Made by a program: the position numbers and the translations under genes
NCBI RefSeq assembly: GCF_036322585.1
Contig: NZ_AP024600.1
Coordinates: 5,332,001 to 5,396,000, forward strand
Origin: Luteolibacter sp. LG18
Lineage (GTDB): Bacteria > Verrucomicrobiota > Verrucomicrobiia > Verrucomicrobiales > Akkermansiaceae
Direction: 5' to 3'
Length of the DNA: 64,000 bases
In this document: positions 23,673 through 33,304 of the stretch, in pieces
Layout: each line of letters begins with the position of its first letter
Numbering within the stretch: position 1 is the first letter of the stretch
Notes under the pieces: generated by a model
The model's database searches: none
The model's input: only the letters and a program-made list of their open reading frames with translations
Told to the model about the DNA's origin: nothing

Positions 23673-25505
23673 TCAGGATTTCGGCCTGATCAACACACAA
23701 GCTCCGCCGCCGGGCGCGAGCTTAACGCGTATCATCGCGGCTTTATCCACCTCCCGCGTCTCGGCCCGATAGTCTTCCACATGGGTGCGGTAGTCGGATT
23801 GAGGGCCGTCCTGAATGACGAGGGCCTCGTATTTTCCAGCGGCCAGAAAGGACAATGGCACGCTCAATTCGCGCGGCGATTCATTGGTGGCGGCACCGAT
23901 CAGCCAAGCTCCATCCGCTGCCTGCCGGGCCATCACGATGTACTCGCCGATCTCTCCGGCGAGTGTCTTGCTCTCCCGCCACGGCATGCGCTCAGCAGAG
24001 ATGAAGCGCAGCAATTCAGGATGACGACTGTAGTATTCGGGAATGTCCGGGATGATGGTGGCCCCTGAGAACACGATCAGAGTACGGGCAACCTCGGCGG
24101 TGAGTGTGGACGGCACGGGCACACCGTGATCCACACGGCCAGCTTGGGTGAGATCGGCCAAACCGTTGTTCATGTCGATGGGCCCGGCGAGCATGTTGAC
24201 GAACACGCTGGTCACGAACGTCTTCGGCTGAAAGACCTTATGACCGTCGAGTTGGGACTGGCAATACTCACGGGTGACCGCATTGGGCCACGTCCGCATC
24301 TGGCCGTATGGGTGAACCGGCATATCGTGGTAGTCGCACAGCAATTTGTTCTTCGCGCAAAGCTCGGTGATCATGCGGGTACGCTGGTTCTTTTCTCCAG
24401 GCGATCCATTCATGAAGCCGTACTTCACTCCCGCTGCACCCCACTCGCCATATTGTTTCAAGGTTTCATCAATGGGAAATTTGCGTCCTCCGATGTCGTT
24501 CAGATAAAGCCAAAGGCCCACGTTCCTGGTTTTCCCATAGGCGATGATTTCGCGGACCTGATCGACCTTTCCTCCCTTCACCGGGTCCGAACCGTTGCCG
24601 AACTCCGGACCGTACCAATTCGCGTCCAGAACCAGGTAGGGGATTCCATTCTCGGAAGCGAAATCGACCATGCGCTTCCAAGACGGAAGGGACATGTCGT
24701 AGCGGAAGCCGTCCACCTTTGCGCCATTGATGCGCCAGTCCCAAACGGCCACACCGGGCTTCACCCAGGAGAAATCCATGCTGGCGGGCGGCGGCGGGTT
24801 GAGCAGCTCGATGAGATGGGAGTCCACGAGGGCACCGGGCGAGCGCCCGAACATGATCACCTTCCACGACGCGCTCGGTTTGGAAGCAATCCGGAGCGAC
24901 ATCTTGTCCGGTGTGGCTTCCAAAGCCAACGGTTCGCCTTCGACCAGATCGGCCTCGTGCAAAGCCAAGTAATCGTTGGCGGTGGTTCTGATCGTCATCA
25001 CCGGCTTCCGGAGTCCTTTCGAAGCGCTGAGTTTTTCCGGCCCGATGTTGTGATTCTCCCCGTTGTAGGACCACGCGGTGTAATCGCCAGCGAAGTTGAA
25101 AGCGGTGGCCTCCGCTCCGACCGACCTTGCGCCGGGGAAAACGTAGCGGAACGCCACACCTTCATCGTAGGCGCGCGCCTCGATCTGATAGGATCCCAGA
25201 TCGATCAGCGCTTCCCGATAGCGATCCGGAACGAGCGTTCGCTTGCCCCACACGGGCTTCCACACCGAGTTTTCATTGCGTCGCTTGACGCTGGCAAACC
25301 TCCCTCCGACGAAACCCAGCGGGGAAGGCGAAATCACCGGCTTCGCATCGACTGCAAGTGAATGCGTGACGCCGCCGTCCGGTGCGACCTCGATGGTCAG
25401 CTTGAGATGGCTGTCCGGGGAATCAATGACGACGGTCTCGGCGAAAGCGGTCGGATCGCAAAGAAGTGCGACGATGGCAACGGGCACCAGACGAGTTCGT
25501 ATCAT
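23673..25505 (-). CDS. GH97-family glycoside hydrolase, secreted
   Basis: ATG 25505 (MIRTRLVPVAIVALLCDPTAFAE, a signal peptide) gives 610 aa; the frame extends to 25553 but those 16 residues are not needed. It has an N-terminal GH97_N beta-domain (SPDSHLKLTIEVAPDGGVTH, SYQIEARAYDEGVAFRYVFP), a barrel (SMDFSWVKPGVAVWDWRI, PYLVLDANWYG, EWGAAGVKYGFMNGSPGEK, YHDMPVHPYGQMRTWPNAVT) and a GH97_C beta-domain. GH97 includes alpha-glucosidases and alpha-galactosidases. Where retaining members carry the Asp nucleophile (G-x-K-x-D-F), this protein has Gly (GVKYGF), and the following loop has HDMPVHPYG. That is closer to the inverting arrangement but unusual, so specificity is open. It is divergent from lyase 2 and convergent with the LacI gene. 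Confidence 0.85.
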   Translation of the reverse strand: MIRTRLVPVAIVALLCDPTAFAETVVIDSPDSHLKLTIEVAPDGGVTHSLAVDAKPVISPSPLGFVGGRFASVKRRNENSVWKPVWGKRTLVPDRYREALIDLGSYQIEARAYDEGVAFRYVFPGARSVGAEATAFNFAGDYTAWSYNGENHNIGPEKLSASKGLRKPVMTIRTTANDYLALHEADLVEGEPLALEATPDKMSLRIASKPSASWKVIMFGRSPGALVDSHLIELLNPPPPASMDFSWVKPGVAVWDWRINGAKVDGFRYDMSLPSWKRMVDFASENGIPYLVLDANWYGPEFGNGSDPVKGGKVDQVREIIAYGKTRNVGLWLYLNDIGGRKFPIDETLKQYGEWGAAGVKYGFMNGSPGEKNQRTRMITELCAKNKLLCDYHDMPVHPYGQMRTWPNAVTREYCQSQLDGHKVFQPKTFVTSVFVNMLAGPIDMNNGLADLTQAGRVDHGVPVPSTLTAEVARTLIVFSGATIIPDIPEYYSRHPELLRFISAERMPWRESKTLAGEIGEYIVMARQAADGAWLIGAATNESPRELSVPLSFLAAGKYEALVIQDGPQSDYRTHVEDYRAETREVDKAAMIRVKLAPGGGACVLIRPKS

Positions 25506-25768
25506 GGTTTGGATGGTTGGAGAAGGATTCCACATTTCCGCCTTCCGAAGCAAAGATGGCTACCAGGGTATTGCGAATGAGCGGACAGCCTTGGCCATTC
25601 AGTATCCGCAATGAGAAGCGGCAGGGCACGACAACACCGCGAAGTACGGAAGGGATCGAAGAGTGATGCTCCGAGCATCGTAAAATCGCAGCCCACGTAA
25701 AGCACATCCCTCGATTATCCATCGCCCTCCCGTGGCCGGAAAGCAGGGCCTCGGCAAAGAGAGTCGCA

Positions 25769-25791
25769 TCCCCCCTTTGAGGATATTGGGG
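25769..25791 (+). promoter_or_regulatory. CCCCC..GGGG motif upstream of lyase 2
   Basis: TCCCCC-C-TTTG-AGGATATTGGGG differs from 19024-19046 at only 2 of 23 positions. It lies in the divergent GH97/lyase-2 region, ~310 bp before the lyase ATG and ~264 bp before the GH97 ATG. The two copies flank the same functional class of gene, which argues for a shared regulator. Confidence 0.5.
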
Positions 25792-25826
25792 CTCACAGCA
25801 AAACCTGATACGGTCCCCGTTTCCTA

Positions 25827-25840
25827 CAGGCATATGCCTG
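25827..25840. promoter_or_regulatory. 14-bp perfect palindrome CAGGCATATGCCTG
   Basis: CAGGCATATGCCTG is a perfect dyad in the GH97/lyase-2 divergent region. Size and symmetry suit a LacI-family operator; the LacI gene at 22602-23660 is the closest candidate. Not seen elsewhere in the window by eye. Confidence 0.35.
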
Positions 25841-26100
25841 CTGGCACCCCGCACCCAATGCTCGGTCCGAACCTCGCCGCCATTTGTAGAAGCCGCTCCG
25901 CCCGTGAACAAGAGTCACGCGGCCACCAAGCTTCTGCCGCAAATCCACTTCTTCCAGAGGGTATGGCGAGCGCAGTAGGACCAGGACTCCTCCAACCCGG
26001 CATTGGCGGAATAAAATTTCCGACCTTGGAATTCCGCAGTCTCTCCCCTCCGTCCTGATCACGCCTTCAACCCAAGGCATGCCCAAAAAAACACCCATAC

Positions 26101-28959
26101 ATGAAACCCACAAATCCAATCCGCATCGCCCGAGCCTCCCTGCTTCTGTTTGCCCTCGGGCAACCGCTGGCAGAGGCCTACACCCATCCCTGCATTCCCA
26201 ATACCCTCGAGGAACTGGACACCATCAAGGCAAGCCTCAACCAACAGCCTTGGAAGCAAGGTTACGCGATACTGACGTCCGATGGTCATTCGCAGCTGAC
26301 CTACCAGATGCGAGGACCGTTCGCGAATGTAAGCCGCGCGGGCGCTTACGACGCCAATCTCGGAGCATGGCAGAACGACATGGCCGCCGTGTATAACCTC
26401 GCACGCATGTGGTATTTCACCGGCAATCCCGATTATGCGCAGAAAGCCCACGACATCCTCATCCAATGGGCGACCACGCATACCAGCTTCACTGGCAACG
26501 AATCCGGCCTCGCCTTGGGCGACTATGCCATCTGCTACGGCGGGGGGGCCAGCATCCTGCGCGGCACCTGGTCCGGATGGACGGCCTCAGACACGACCAC
26601 GGTCCAGAACTATTTCCGGAATGTTCTCGCGCCGGCTTCTCTCGCCTGGGGAAATATCCTTGGGCCTGCCAACAAGGGCGCCATCTATATGGAAGCCGGT
26701 ATCGCCATCGCCGCTTTCTGCGACGACACCGCGAAATTCGACCAAATCGTCAACCTTTACCGCACCTTTCACGGCAGCGGCCTGATGAACACCCTGTCTA
26801 CTGGACAGATGGGAGAGACAGGGCGCGACGCGGGACACGGGTTCGGCACCCTCAATGCCCTGGCCTTCGTGGCTGAATGCGCTTGGAAACAAGGCGTGGA
26901 CCTCTACTCCGAATTGGACAACCGGCTGCTGACCTGTGGCGAATACTACGCCCGCAACACCTTCGCCACGGACAATCCCTACGTTCCCTACGGCACCATT
27001 GATTGGGCGTGGTTTAACAATGCGGCCGGCCCTTACACCGCTAATCGCGGCGCGTTTTACATCCTTCAAAACGCCTACAGAAACCGCCGCGGTCTCCCGA
27101 CTCCCTGGATCGACCGCAAAATGGGAGAACAGGGTATCGACGGCGGCAACTTCATGTTTGCCAAGACGGCCGACTTCACCACCGCCACCGCGTCACCGGC
27201 CAGTTTCCCGACGGTTTCCCTGGCCTCGAGCGGCCTGACCCTGACTACCTTCGGCACCCAGACCACGGGCCGCAGCGCCTCGTATTCGAACGGTGTGTGG
27301 ACGTTGACCGGGCTCGGGAACGGGGTCTGGAACGACACGACCGACGACTGCCAGTTTGCCTGCACCCAGATGACCGGCGACTGCGCCATGGTCGCCAAGG
27401 TCAACTCGTTCACCTATTCCGGCTCCAATAACGGCAAGGCGGGCTTGATGATCCGCGACAACCTCACGGCCACCGTTTCGCAGCGCGCCTGGATCGGGAT
27501 GGTGCCCGCGGCCACCGTGCTAATGGAATCCCACATGCGGGGCTGGACGGAAAACTGGGGCGGGGGCGGATATGCCCAACGTTCGCACTCGTGGACTCCC
27601 GGCATGCCCTACTGGCTCAAGATCGAACGGCGGGATAAGCAGATCACGACCTTCGCGTCTCCGGATGGCGCCAGCTGGATGCCCGTGAACTGTACCTATT
27701 ACGGCAATTTGCCGTCCACCCTCTATATCGGCCTGTTTCTCTGCAGCGGGAATACCACGTCCGTTACTGCCAACTTCGCCAACGTGGCATTCACCGGCGG
27801 AACCGGCGGCCTCCTGACCGCTCCCGTCGCCCCGTTGGGCGTGCTCGCCAGCGGCTCCAACAGAGCCATCACCGTGCGCTGGCTCACCTCCTATGGTGCC
27901 ACCGCCTATGACGTGCTGCGCTCGACCACCTCGGGCTCGGGCTACACCGCTCTCGCCAGCAACCTCACCGGCACGAGCTATGTGGACACGACCGCGGCCG
28001 CGGGCACGAGCTACTACTACGTGATCCGGGCGAAGAACTCTGCCGGCACCAGCGGTGACTCACCGCAATTCGGTGCCGCTTTGCTTCCCACCGCCATGGT
28101 CAACCTCGCCCACAGCGGCACATCGACGGCCAGTTTCAATGCCACGTCCGTCACGGAAGGCTCTGCTAAGGCCTTCGACAGCGACCCTGGGTCCAAGTGG
28201 TATGGCTACAACTCGCCCACTGGCTGGCTCCAATACGACTTCGGCGCGAACAACCCGCAGGTCATCAAGCGCTACACGCTGAACAGCGCCGATGTGGCGA
28301 CCCGTGATCCGAAAGATTGGACGTTCCTTGGCTCACAAGACGGAACCACCTGGACCACCTTGGATTCACAAAGCAACCAGCTCTTCGCCAATCGCTTGCA
28401 GATGAATACCTACGACATCGGCAACACCGCCGCTTACCGCTATTACCAACTCCAAGTCTCCGCGAACAACGGTGCCGCCGGGCTGGCAGTGGCCGAGCTC
28501 GGCCTGTGGAGTGACAGCGGACAAACCATTCCCAACGGCACCTATCGCGTCGTTTCCCGCAAGAGCAACAAAGTCCTCGACCTCTTCGGGGGCGGAACGG
28601 CCGATGGCACGGACGCTGTCCAGTGGGGCTGGACGGGGGGAGACAGCCAGAAGTGGACGCTCACCCACCTGGGCAATGGACACTACCAGGCGGTGGGCGT
28701 GGGAAGCGGCAAGCTGCTCGAAGTCACAGGCGCCTCCACCAGCAATGGCGCGGTCGTCCAGATCTGGCCCTCAAACAATAACAACTGCCAGAAGTGGACG
28801 GTCGCACCGGCAGGAGACGGCACCTTCAAGGTCCTGAACGTGAATAGCGGCAAGGCCATGGATGTAAGCAGCGGAAGCACCGCCAATGGAGCCGGCATCA
28901 TCCAGTGGCCCTATAGCGGGGCAGCCAACCAACATTGGGCGTTTTCCATCGCACCGTAA
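26101..28959 (+). CDS. Secreted alginate-lyase-type lyase with DUF1349-like, FN3, discoidin and ricin-type modules
   Basis: A 952-aa protein with signal peptide (IRIARASLLLFALGQPLAEA). Residues ~25-355 form the catalytic toroid: RMWYFTGNPDYAQKAHDIL, EAGIAIAAFCDD, and GQMGETGRDAGHGFGTLNAL, whose E-x-GRD-x-GH is the family signature. Residues ~375-575 form a beta-sandwich (VWNDTTDDCQFACTQMTGDC, KAGLMIRDN, YWLKIERRDKQITTFASPDG) of the DUF1349/laminin type. An FN3 domain follows at ~580-660, an F5/8C-type carbohydrate-binding domain at ~665-805 (STASFNATSVTEGSAKAFDS), and a ricin-B/CBM13-like trefoil at ~810-952 with three QKW/QHW repeats. This is a modular enzyme for insoluble uronan. It is preceded by the motif and palindrome of the divergent region and followed by a strong terminator. 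Confidence 0.88.
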   Translation: MKPTNPIRIARASLLLFALGQPLAEAYTHPCIPNTLEELDTIKASLNQQPWKQGYAILTSDGHSQLTYQMRGPFANVSRAGAYDANLGAWQNDMAAVYNLARMWYFTGNPDYAQKAHDILIQWATTHTSFTGNESGLALGDYAICYGGGASILRGTWSGWTASDTTTVQNYFRNVLAPASLAWGNILGPANKGAIYMEAGIAIAAFCDDTAKFDQIVNLYRTFHGSGLMNTLSTGQMGETGRDAGHGFGTLNALAFVAECAWKQGVDLYSELDNRLLTCGEYYARNTFATDNPYVPYGTIDWAWFNNAAGPYTANRGAFYILQNAYRNRRGLPTPWIDRKMGEQGIDGGNFMFAKTADFTTATASPASFPTVSLASSGLTLTTFGTQTTGRSASYSNGVWTLTGLGNGVWNDTTDDCQFACTQMTGDCAMVAKVNSFTYSGSNNGKAGLMIRDNLTATVSQRAWIGMVPAATVLMESHMRGWTENWGGGGYAQRSHSWTPGMPYWLKIERRDKQITTFASPDGASWMPVNCTYYGNLPSTLYIGLFLCSGNTTSVTANFANVAFTGGTGGLLTAPVAPLGVLASGSNRAITVRWLTSYGATAYDVLRSTTSGSGYTALASNLTGTSYVDTTAAAGTSYYYVIRAKNSAGTSGDSPQFGAALLPTAMVNLAHSGTSTASFNATSVTEGSAKAFDSDPGSKWYGYNSPTGWLQYDFGANNPQVIKRYTLNSADVATRDPKDWTFLGSQDGTTWTTLDSQSNQLFANRLQMNTYDIGNTAAYRYYQLQVSANNGAAGLAVAELGLWSDSGQTIPNGTYRVVSRKSNKVLDLFGGGTADGTDAVQWGWTGGDSQKWTLTHLGNGHYQAVGVGSGKLLEVTGASTSNGAVVQIWPSNNNNCQKWTVAPAGDGTFKVLNVNSGKAMDVSSGSTANGAGIIQWPYSGAANQHWAFSIAP

Positions 28960-28968
28960 CCCGAAACC

Positions 28969-29003
28969 ACCACCCGGCGGCACGAAACGTGCCGCCGGGT
29001 GGT
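28969..29003. terminator. Strong hairpin after lyase 2
   Basis: ACCACCCGGCGGCAC / GTGCCGCCGGGTGGT, a perfect 15-bp stem with a 5-nt GAAAC loop, 9 bp after the lyase stop codon. No long T-run follows (CTTCCGG), but stem strength and position support a terminator. Confidence 0.75.
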
Positions 29004-29086
29004 CTTCCGGGTACCCTTCTCGATTTCGGATGAAACGCATCCTTCCCGATCCCCTGCCGTTCTTCGCGCTGCCCATCTAATCACCA

Positions 29087-29126
29087 TTCATCCGCCTTCA
29101 TCCGCCTTCATCCGCCTTCATCCGTC
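29087..29126 (+). repeat. Tandem 10-bp repeat before the esterase start
   Basis: Four direct copies of TTCATCCGCC (the last is TTCATCCGTC) run without gaps and end 11 bp before the ATG of the 1388-aa esterase. The array covers the ribosome-binding position, so copy-number change by slippage could alter translation or promoter spacing. It lacks spacers, so it is not a CRISPR. Confidence 0.85.
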
Positions 29127-29137
29127 AAAATATCCAA

Positions 29138-32100
29138 ATGTCCCGCTCCGCTTGGTTCGCCACCTCCCCTTTGCTCCGCCGCCTCAGATGCGCTTCGTCC
29201 GCCGTTCTCTCCGCTTGGTTCGCCTGTGGCACTCTCCTGGCTGCCCCTTCACCGATCGGAACCGGATTGAAGGCCAACATCACGCTCGGATCACTGCAGA
29301 ACCCGGCGGTCATCAATCGCGCCTGGTCCCAGGTCGTGAACTACAATCTCGATCTAGCCAGCTGGCGATACGACGTCTTCGTTCCGGAAGGTTACGATGG
29401 AACGAAGCCATACGGGGTGATGGTGTACATTACCTCGGACCCCACTACCGGTGTTGTGCTCCAGGCTCCTTCCAATGAAAAGAATCTCATCTGGATCGCT
29501 CCACGCGCCGTCGGCAACGGTGCCAACTCGCCAGACCGTTATGGTGCCGCACTTCTTGCGATCTACCGCGCCAATGAGCTGTTCAACATCGATCCACGCC
29601 GCGTTTACCTCTCCGGCAAATCCGGTGGCGCCCGCACCGCGAGCGCACTCGCCTTCTACCACTCGGAGATTGTCCGGGGCGTCGCGCCCTCCTCGGGATT
29701 CGCTCTCCCTCGTCTCAATGAGGTCAGTCCCGATTACATTCCCAATACGAGCGGCCAGTCGGACACCTACTTTGTCTATGCGGATCAGCCGTTCTACTTC
29801 TACTACCTGAACAACAATTCCCTCCACAGCTCCATCTACACGGCGGCCAAATCGAAGAAATTGCGCTCTTACATCCTGACGCGCTACGACGACTACCGGG
29901 AGGATTACTTCGTGGAAGGCTTCCACTGTGCCTTCGAACCGCAAGGCCTTGATTGCTTCCTCTACGACGGGCCCGGGGGCCACACCGACCCCAGCGACAC
30001 GGAGATGAAGGAGGCGATCGACTACCTGGACCGTGACGACACGTTCCCGGTGAACGCCAACACCAAGGCGGGCCCAGGCGGCTTCTCCGGCATGACGAAC
30101 ATCAGCCAAGCCGGAGCCTCGGCGGTCGAAACCACCGCGGCGGGAAAAACCACCTACACTCTCAATCCGGCGCTCACCTCGGTGGCGGCCGCGAAGAGCA
30201 CCTCGGCATTCTATTGGGACAATGCCAACGGCTCGACCACCCGCTGGCTCTGGGAAGTCAAGAACCCTACACCGACGAACCAGAAGACCAGCTTCGGCCT
30301 CTGGTTCGCCAATGAGACCTGGAGTGGAGGCGTGCCGACCTCGGTGACGGGAGCGAACAACCCCGGTATCCTGATCACGGTCACCCAGAACGGATCGCTG
30401 AATCGGATGATCGTCAGCGCACGCCCTGATTCCGGCGGCGAAACCATTTTCTACGACGGCTATTTCAGCTTCGTGCCAGCCTACTCAACCGCCTGGACCA
30501 CCACGCAAACCGGCTATCTCACCGGTACCGGCTCCCCTGTAGAGGTCCGCATGGATGTCAACAAGAGCCGATGGCAGCTCACATTCAACGGCATCAAGCT
30601 CGATGGCACGACGAATGCCATCGCCAGTGGAACGCAAATTTCCCGCGACAACAAGCGGATGCTTTTCGGCTACTGGGATGCGGCGGCCGGTGGCTCTTCG
30701 TTTTGGAAGCATGATCCGAACACCGCCGCCCTGAACACCTGGTCGCCATTCACCAAGTCCATCTTCACCGCCTCCACCGGTGCCCTTTCCGCCGGAGGCA
30801 CAACCCCATCGCCCATGGAGCTGCGCTACGTGATCGCCAGCGATCCCGGCCTGCCGGATCCCCTTCCCCCGGGCCCTACCGGCATCACCGCTTCGGCCGC
30901 TTATGGAACGTTGAGCGTGGCATGGAATGCATATCCGGGTGCAACCAGCTACCAGGTCAAGCGCGCCATCACCGCCGGTGGCCCCTACACCACCTTGGCG
31001 AGCAGCGTCACCGCCAATTCCTACTCCGATACCACTGCCGAGGCCGGTGTGTTTTACTACTACACCGTTTCCGCGGTCACGGCTTCAGGCTCCACCGCCA
31101 ATGGCACTGAATCCGGCGCCGGTTTGAACTCTCTGCGCATTCGTAACACTGGTGGCACGGCGAGCGACAGCCTCAATACGACTGGAACAGAAGGCGCGGC
31201 CAAGGCCTTCGACGGCACCACCGCGACCAAGTGGTTCAACGGCACCGGCGCGACCGACTGGATCCAATACCGTTTCGCCTCCGGCAAGCGCTTCCCGCTC
31301 AGCCAATACAAGATCTCCTCCGCGAACGACGTGCCAGTCCGTGATCCGGTGGCTTGGCAGGTGCTCGGCAGCAACGACGGCATCGGCTGGACCATACTCG
31401 ACACCCGGTCGGCCCAGAGCTTCGCCGCCCGGTTCCAGACCAACACCTACAGCGTCCCCCTGACTGCCGCCTACGAGTATTACCGCCTCAACATCACGGC
31501 CAATGGCGGGGATGCGGGCATCCAGCTTTCTGAATGGCAGATCCTGTCGCCCGACATGACCCCGCCGACGATCGCCACGCCTTCCAACCTCTTGATCGGA
31601 ACCGCGGGCCAAACCGGTGCGGTCGTGACCTTCAACGCGACCGCCACCGACTACGAAGACGGTCCCTTACCCGTCCTCTTTACCCCGCCATCAGGCAGTG
31701 TCTTCCCGATCGGCTCGACCACCGTGGTTTGCCGGGCCAGCGACCTCAGCGGCAACTACAGCCAGACTTCGTTCACTGTGACCGTGAACGACGACACGTT
31801 GGGAGACATTTCTCCACCCACCATCACGGTGCCCGCGAACATCACGGTGCCCGCGACGGGCACAGCGGGCGCGGCGGTTACCTTTACCACCTCCGCGGTG
31901 GACGCCGTGGATGGAACGCGCCCCACCACCAACACTCCTGCTTCCGGCTCTTTCTTCCCGATCGGCACCAGCGTGGTCACGGCCACGGCAACGGACGCAA
32001 CCGGCAACACCGGGTCACGCACCTTTACCGTGGCGGTTCAGCCATTTGCCCAGGAGCGCGCTTGGTTGAAGTTCGACGAGTCGAGTGGAAATTCGGCGGC

Positions 32101-33304
32101 GGACGCCACGGGCAACGGTTGGACCGGCACGCTGGTCGGCAGCCCCTCCTGGACTCCCGGCAAGATCAACCGGGCTGTGGCCCTAAACGGCTCGGCTCAA
32201 TATGTCACCCTGCCTTCGGGAGTGGTGGGCGGCCTCAATGACTTCTCCATCGCCGCGTGGGTGAAACTGAACGCCACAAGCAACTGGGCACGGCTTTTTG
32301 ACTTCGGTACCGGCACCAGCGTTTACATGTTCCTGACTCCGAAGAACGGCGCGAACAACGTGGTCCGCTTCGCGATCAGCACGGCAGGAGGCGGCGGTGA
32401 ACAGAAAATCGACGGCACCGCGGCTCTACCGACCGGCATATGGACTCACGTGGCAGTCACTCTCTCGGGTTCCACGGGCACACTCTACGTCAACGGGTCA
32501 CCGGTCGGCACGAACGCCAATATGACCCTCAAGCCTTCCAGCCTCGGGTCAACCGGCAACAACTACATCGGAAAATCGCAGTACAACGATCCGTATCTCT
32601 CCGGTGCCGTGGATGATTTCCAGATCTTCGGTCAAGCGCTCACCGGCCAGCAAATCGCCGCCTTGGCCAACCCACCAACCGCCCCGGCATCGCTCACGGC
32701 CGGAGCCTTGGACACACGGTCATCATTGAGCTGGAGTGCCGCCGCGGGAGCCTCCAGCTACAACATCAAACGCGCGCCCGTGAGCGGCGGTCCCTATGTA
32801 TTCGTCGCAAACACCACGGTCACGAACTTCACCGACACTAGCCTCACCAACGGCACGACGTATTACTACGCTGTCACCGCGGTGGCGTCGCTGTTGGAGA
32901 GCGCGGACAGCGCGGAAACCAGCGCCACTCCATTGTCCGCGCTTCAGCAATGGCGACAAGCAAACTTCGGCTCGATCACAGGCACAGGCAATGCCGCCGA
33001 CGGTGCGGATCCGGACGGCGACGGATGGACCAACGCGCAAGAGTTTGCCTCCGGAACCAATCCCAATGACCGCGCCAGCCTCTTGAAGCTGACTCAGGTC
33101 CAAGCCAACGGAAACGACATGCGGCTCCGCTTTCCAACGGTGAACGGAAAAACCTACCGGGTGGAAAGATCCGATAGCTTGCTTCAAGGTTCCTGGACAA
33201 TCGTGAAGAACAACATTACGGGCACCGGCGAGGAACTAGAGGTCACGGACAATGGGGGTGCCACCCACCTCCGGCGGTTCTATCGAGCCGTAGTGAATCA
33301 GTAG
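29138..33304 (+). CDS. 1388-aa multidomain secreted esterase
   Basis: The signal peptide is around CASSAVLSAWFACGTLLAAP. Residues ~55-300 form an alpha/beta-hydrolase of the CE1/poly-ester type (WRYDVFVPEGYDGTKPYGVM, GxSxG in YLSGKSGGARTAS, late His in GPGGHTDP). They are followed by a ~250-aa beta-domain, an FN3 (~585-665), an F5/8C domain (~670-800), two HYR domains (~810-970: GSVFPIGSTTVVCRASDLSG; GSFFPIGTSVVTATATD), a LamG domain (~975-1175), a second FN3 (~1180-1265) and the shared C-terminal module (ADPDGDGWTNAQEF, then TYRVERSDSL..RRFYRAVV). Probably a polysaccharide deacylase or feruloyl-type esterase acting on a solid substrate. The exact ester is unknown. Confidence 0.8.
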   Translation: MSRSAWFATSPLLRRLRCASSAVLSAWFACGTLLAAPSPIGTGLKANITLGSLQNPAVINRAWSQVVNYNLDLASWRYDVFVPEGYDGTKPYGVMVYITSDPTTGVVLQAPSNEKNLIWIAPRAVGNGANSPDRYGAALLAIYRANELFNIDPRRVYLSGKSGGARTASALAFYHSEIVRGVAPSSGFALPRLNEVSPDYIPNTSGQSDTYFVYADQPFYFYYLNNNSLHSSIYTAAKSKKLRSYILTRYDDYREDYFVEGFHCAFEPQGLDCFLYDGPGGHTDPSDTEMKEAIDYLDRDDTFPVNANTKAGPGGFSGMTNISQAGASAVETTAAGKTTYTLNPALTSVAAAKSTSAFYWDNANGSTTRWLWEVKNPTPTNQKTSFGLWFANETWSGGVPTSVTGANNPGILITVTQNGSLNRMIVSARPDSGGETIFYDGYFSFVPAYSTAWTTTQTGYLTGTGSPVEVRMDVNKSRWQLTFNGIKLDGTTNAIASGTQISRDNKRMLFGYWDAAAGGSSFWKHDPNTAALNTWSPFTKSIFTASTGALSAGGTTPSPMELRYVIASDPGLPDPLPPGPTGITASAAYGTLSVAWNAYPGATSYQVKRAITAGGPYTTLASSVTANSYSDTTAEAGVFYYYTVSAVTASGSTANGTESGAGLNSLRIRNTGGTASDSLNTTGTEGAAKAFDGTTATKWFNGTGATDWIQYRFASGKRFPLSQYKISSANDVPVRDPVAWQVLGSNDGIGWTILDTRSAQSFAARFQTNTYSVPLTAAYEYYRLNITANGGDAGIQLSEWQILSPDMTPPTIATPSNLLIGTAGQTGAVVTFNATATDYEDGPLPVLFTPPSGSVFPIGSTTVVCRASDLSGNYSQTSFTVTVNDDTLGDISPPTITVPANITVPATGTAGAAVTFTTSAVDAVDGTRPTTNTPASGSFFPIGTSVVTATATDATGNTGSRTFTVAVQPFAQERAWLKFDESSGNSAADATGNGWTGTLVGSPSWTPGKINRAVALNGSAQYVTLPSGVVGGLNDFSIAAWVKLNATSNWARLFDFGTGTSVYMFLTPKNGANNVVRFAISTAGGGGEQKIDGTAALPTGIWTHVAVTLSGSTGTLYVNGSPVGTNANMTLKPSSLGSTGNNYIGKSQYNDPYLSGAVDDFQIFGQALTGQQIAALANPPTAPASLTAGALDTRSSLSWSAAAGASSYNIKRAPVSGGPYVFVANTTVTNFTDTSLTNGTTYYYAVTAVASLLESADSAETSATPLSALQQWRQANFGSITGTGNAADGADPDGDGWTNAQEFASGTNPNDRASLLKLTQVQANGNDMRLRFPTVNGKTYRVERSDSLLQGSWTIVKNNITGTGEELEVTDNGGATHLRRFYRAVVNQ

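Larger units (their letters stand above)
25506..26100. promoter_or_regulatory. Divergent regulatory region, GH97 / lyase 2
   Basis: This 595-bp gap has no supported ORF. It holds a small hairpin GATGCT-CCG-AGCATC (25665-25679), the CCCCCC..GGGG motif (25769-25791) and a 14-bp perfect palindrome (25827-25840). An imperfect nested inverted repeat (ATTGCG..CGCAAT around GAATG..CATTC, about 25572-25613) lies in the presumed GH97 leader. The density of symmetric sites fits a regulated divergent promoter. Confidence 0.5.

Noticed and set aside
29087..29126. CRISPR array
   Set aside because: 10-bp units are directly adjacent with no spacers.
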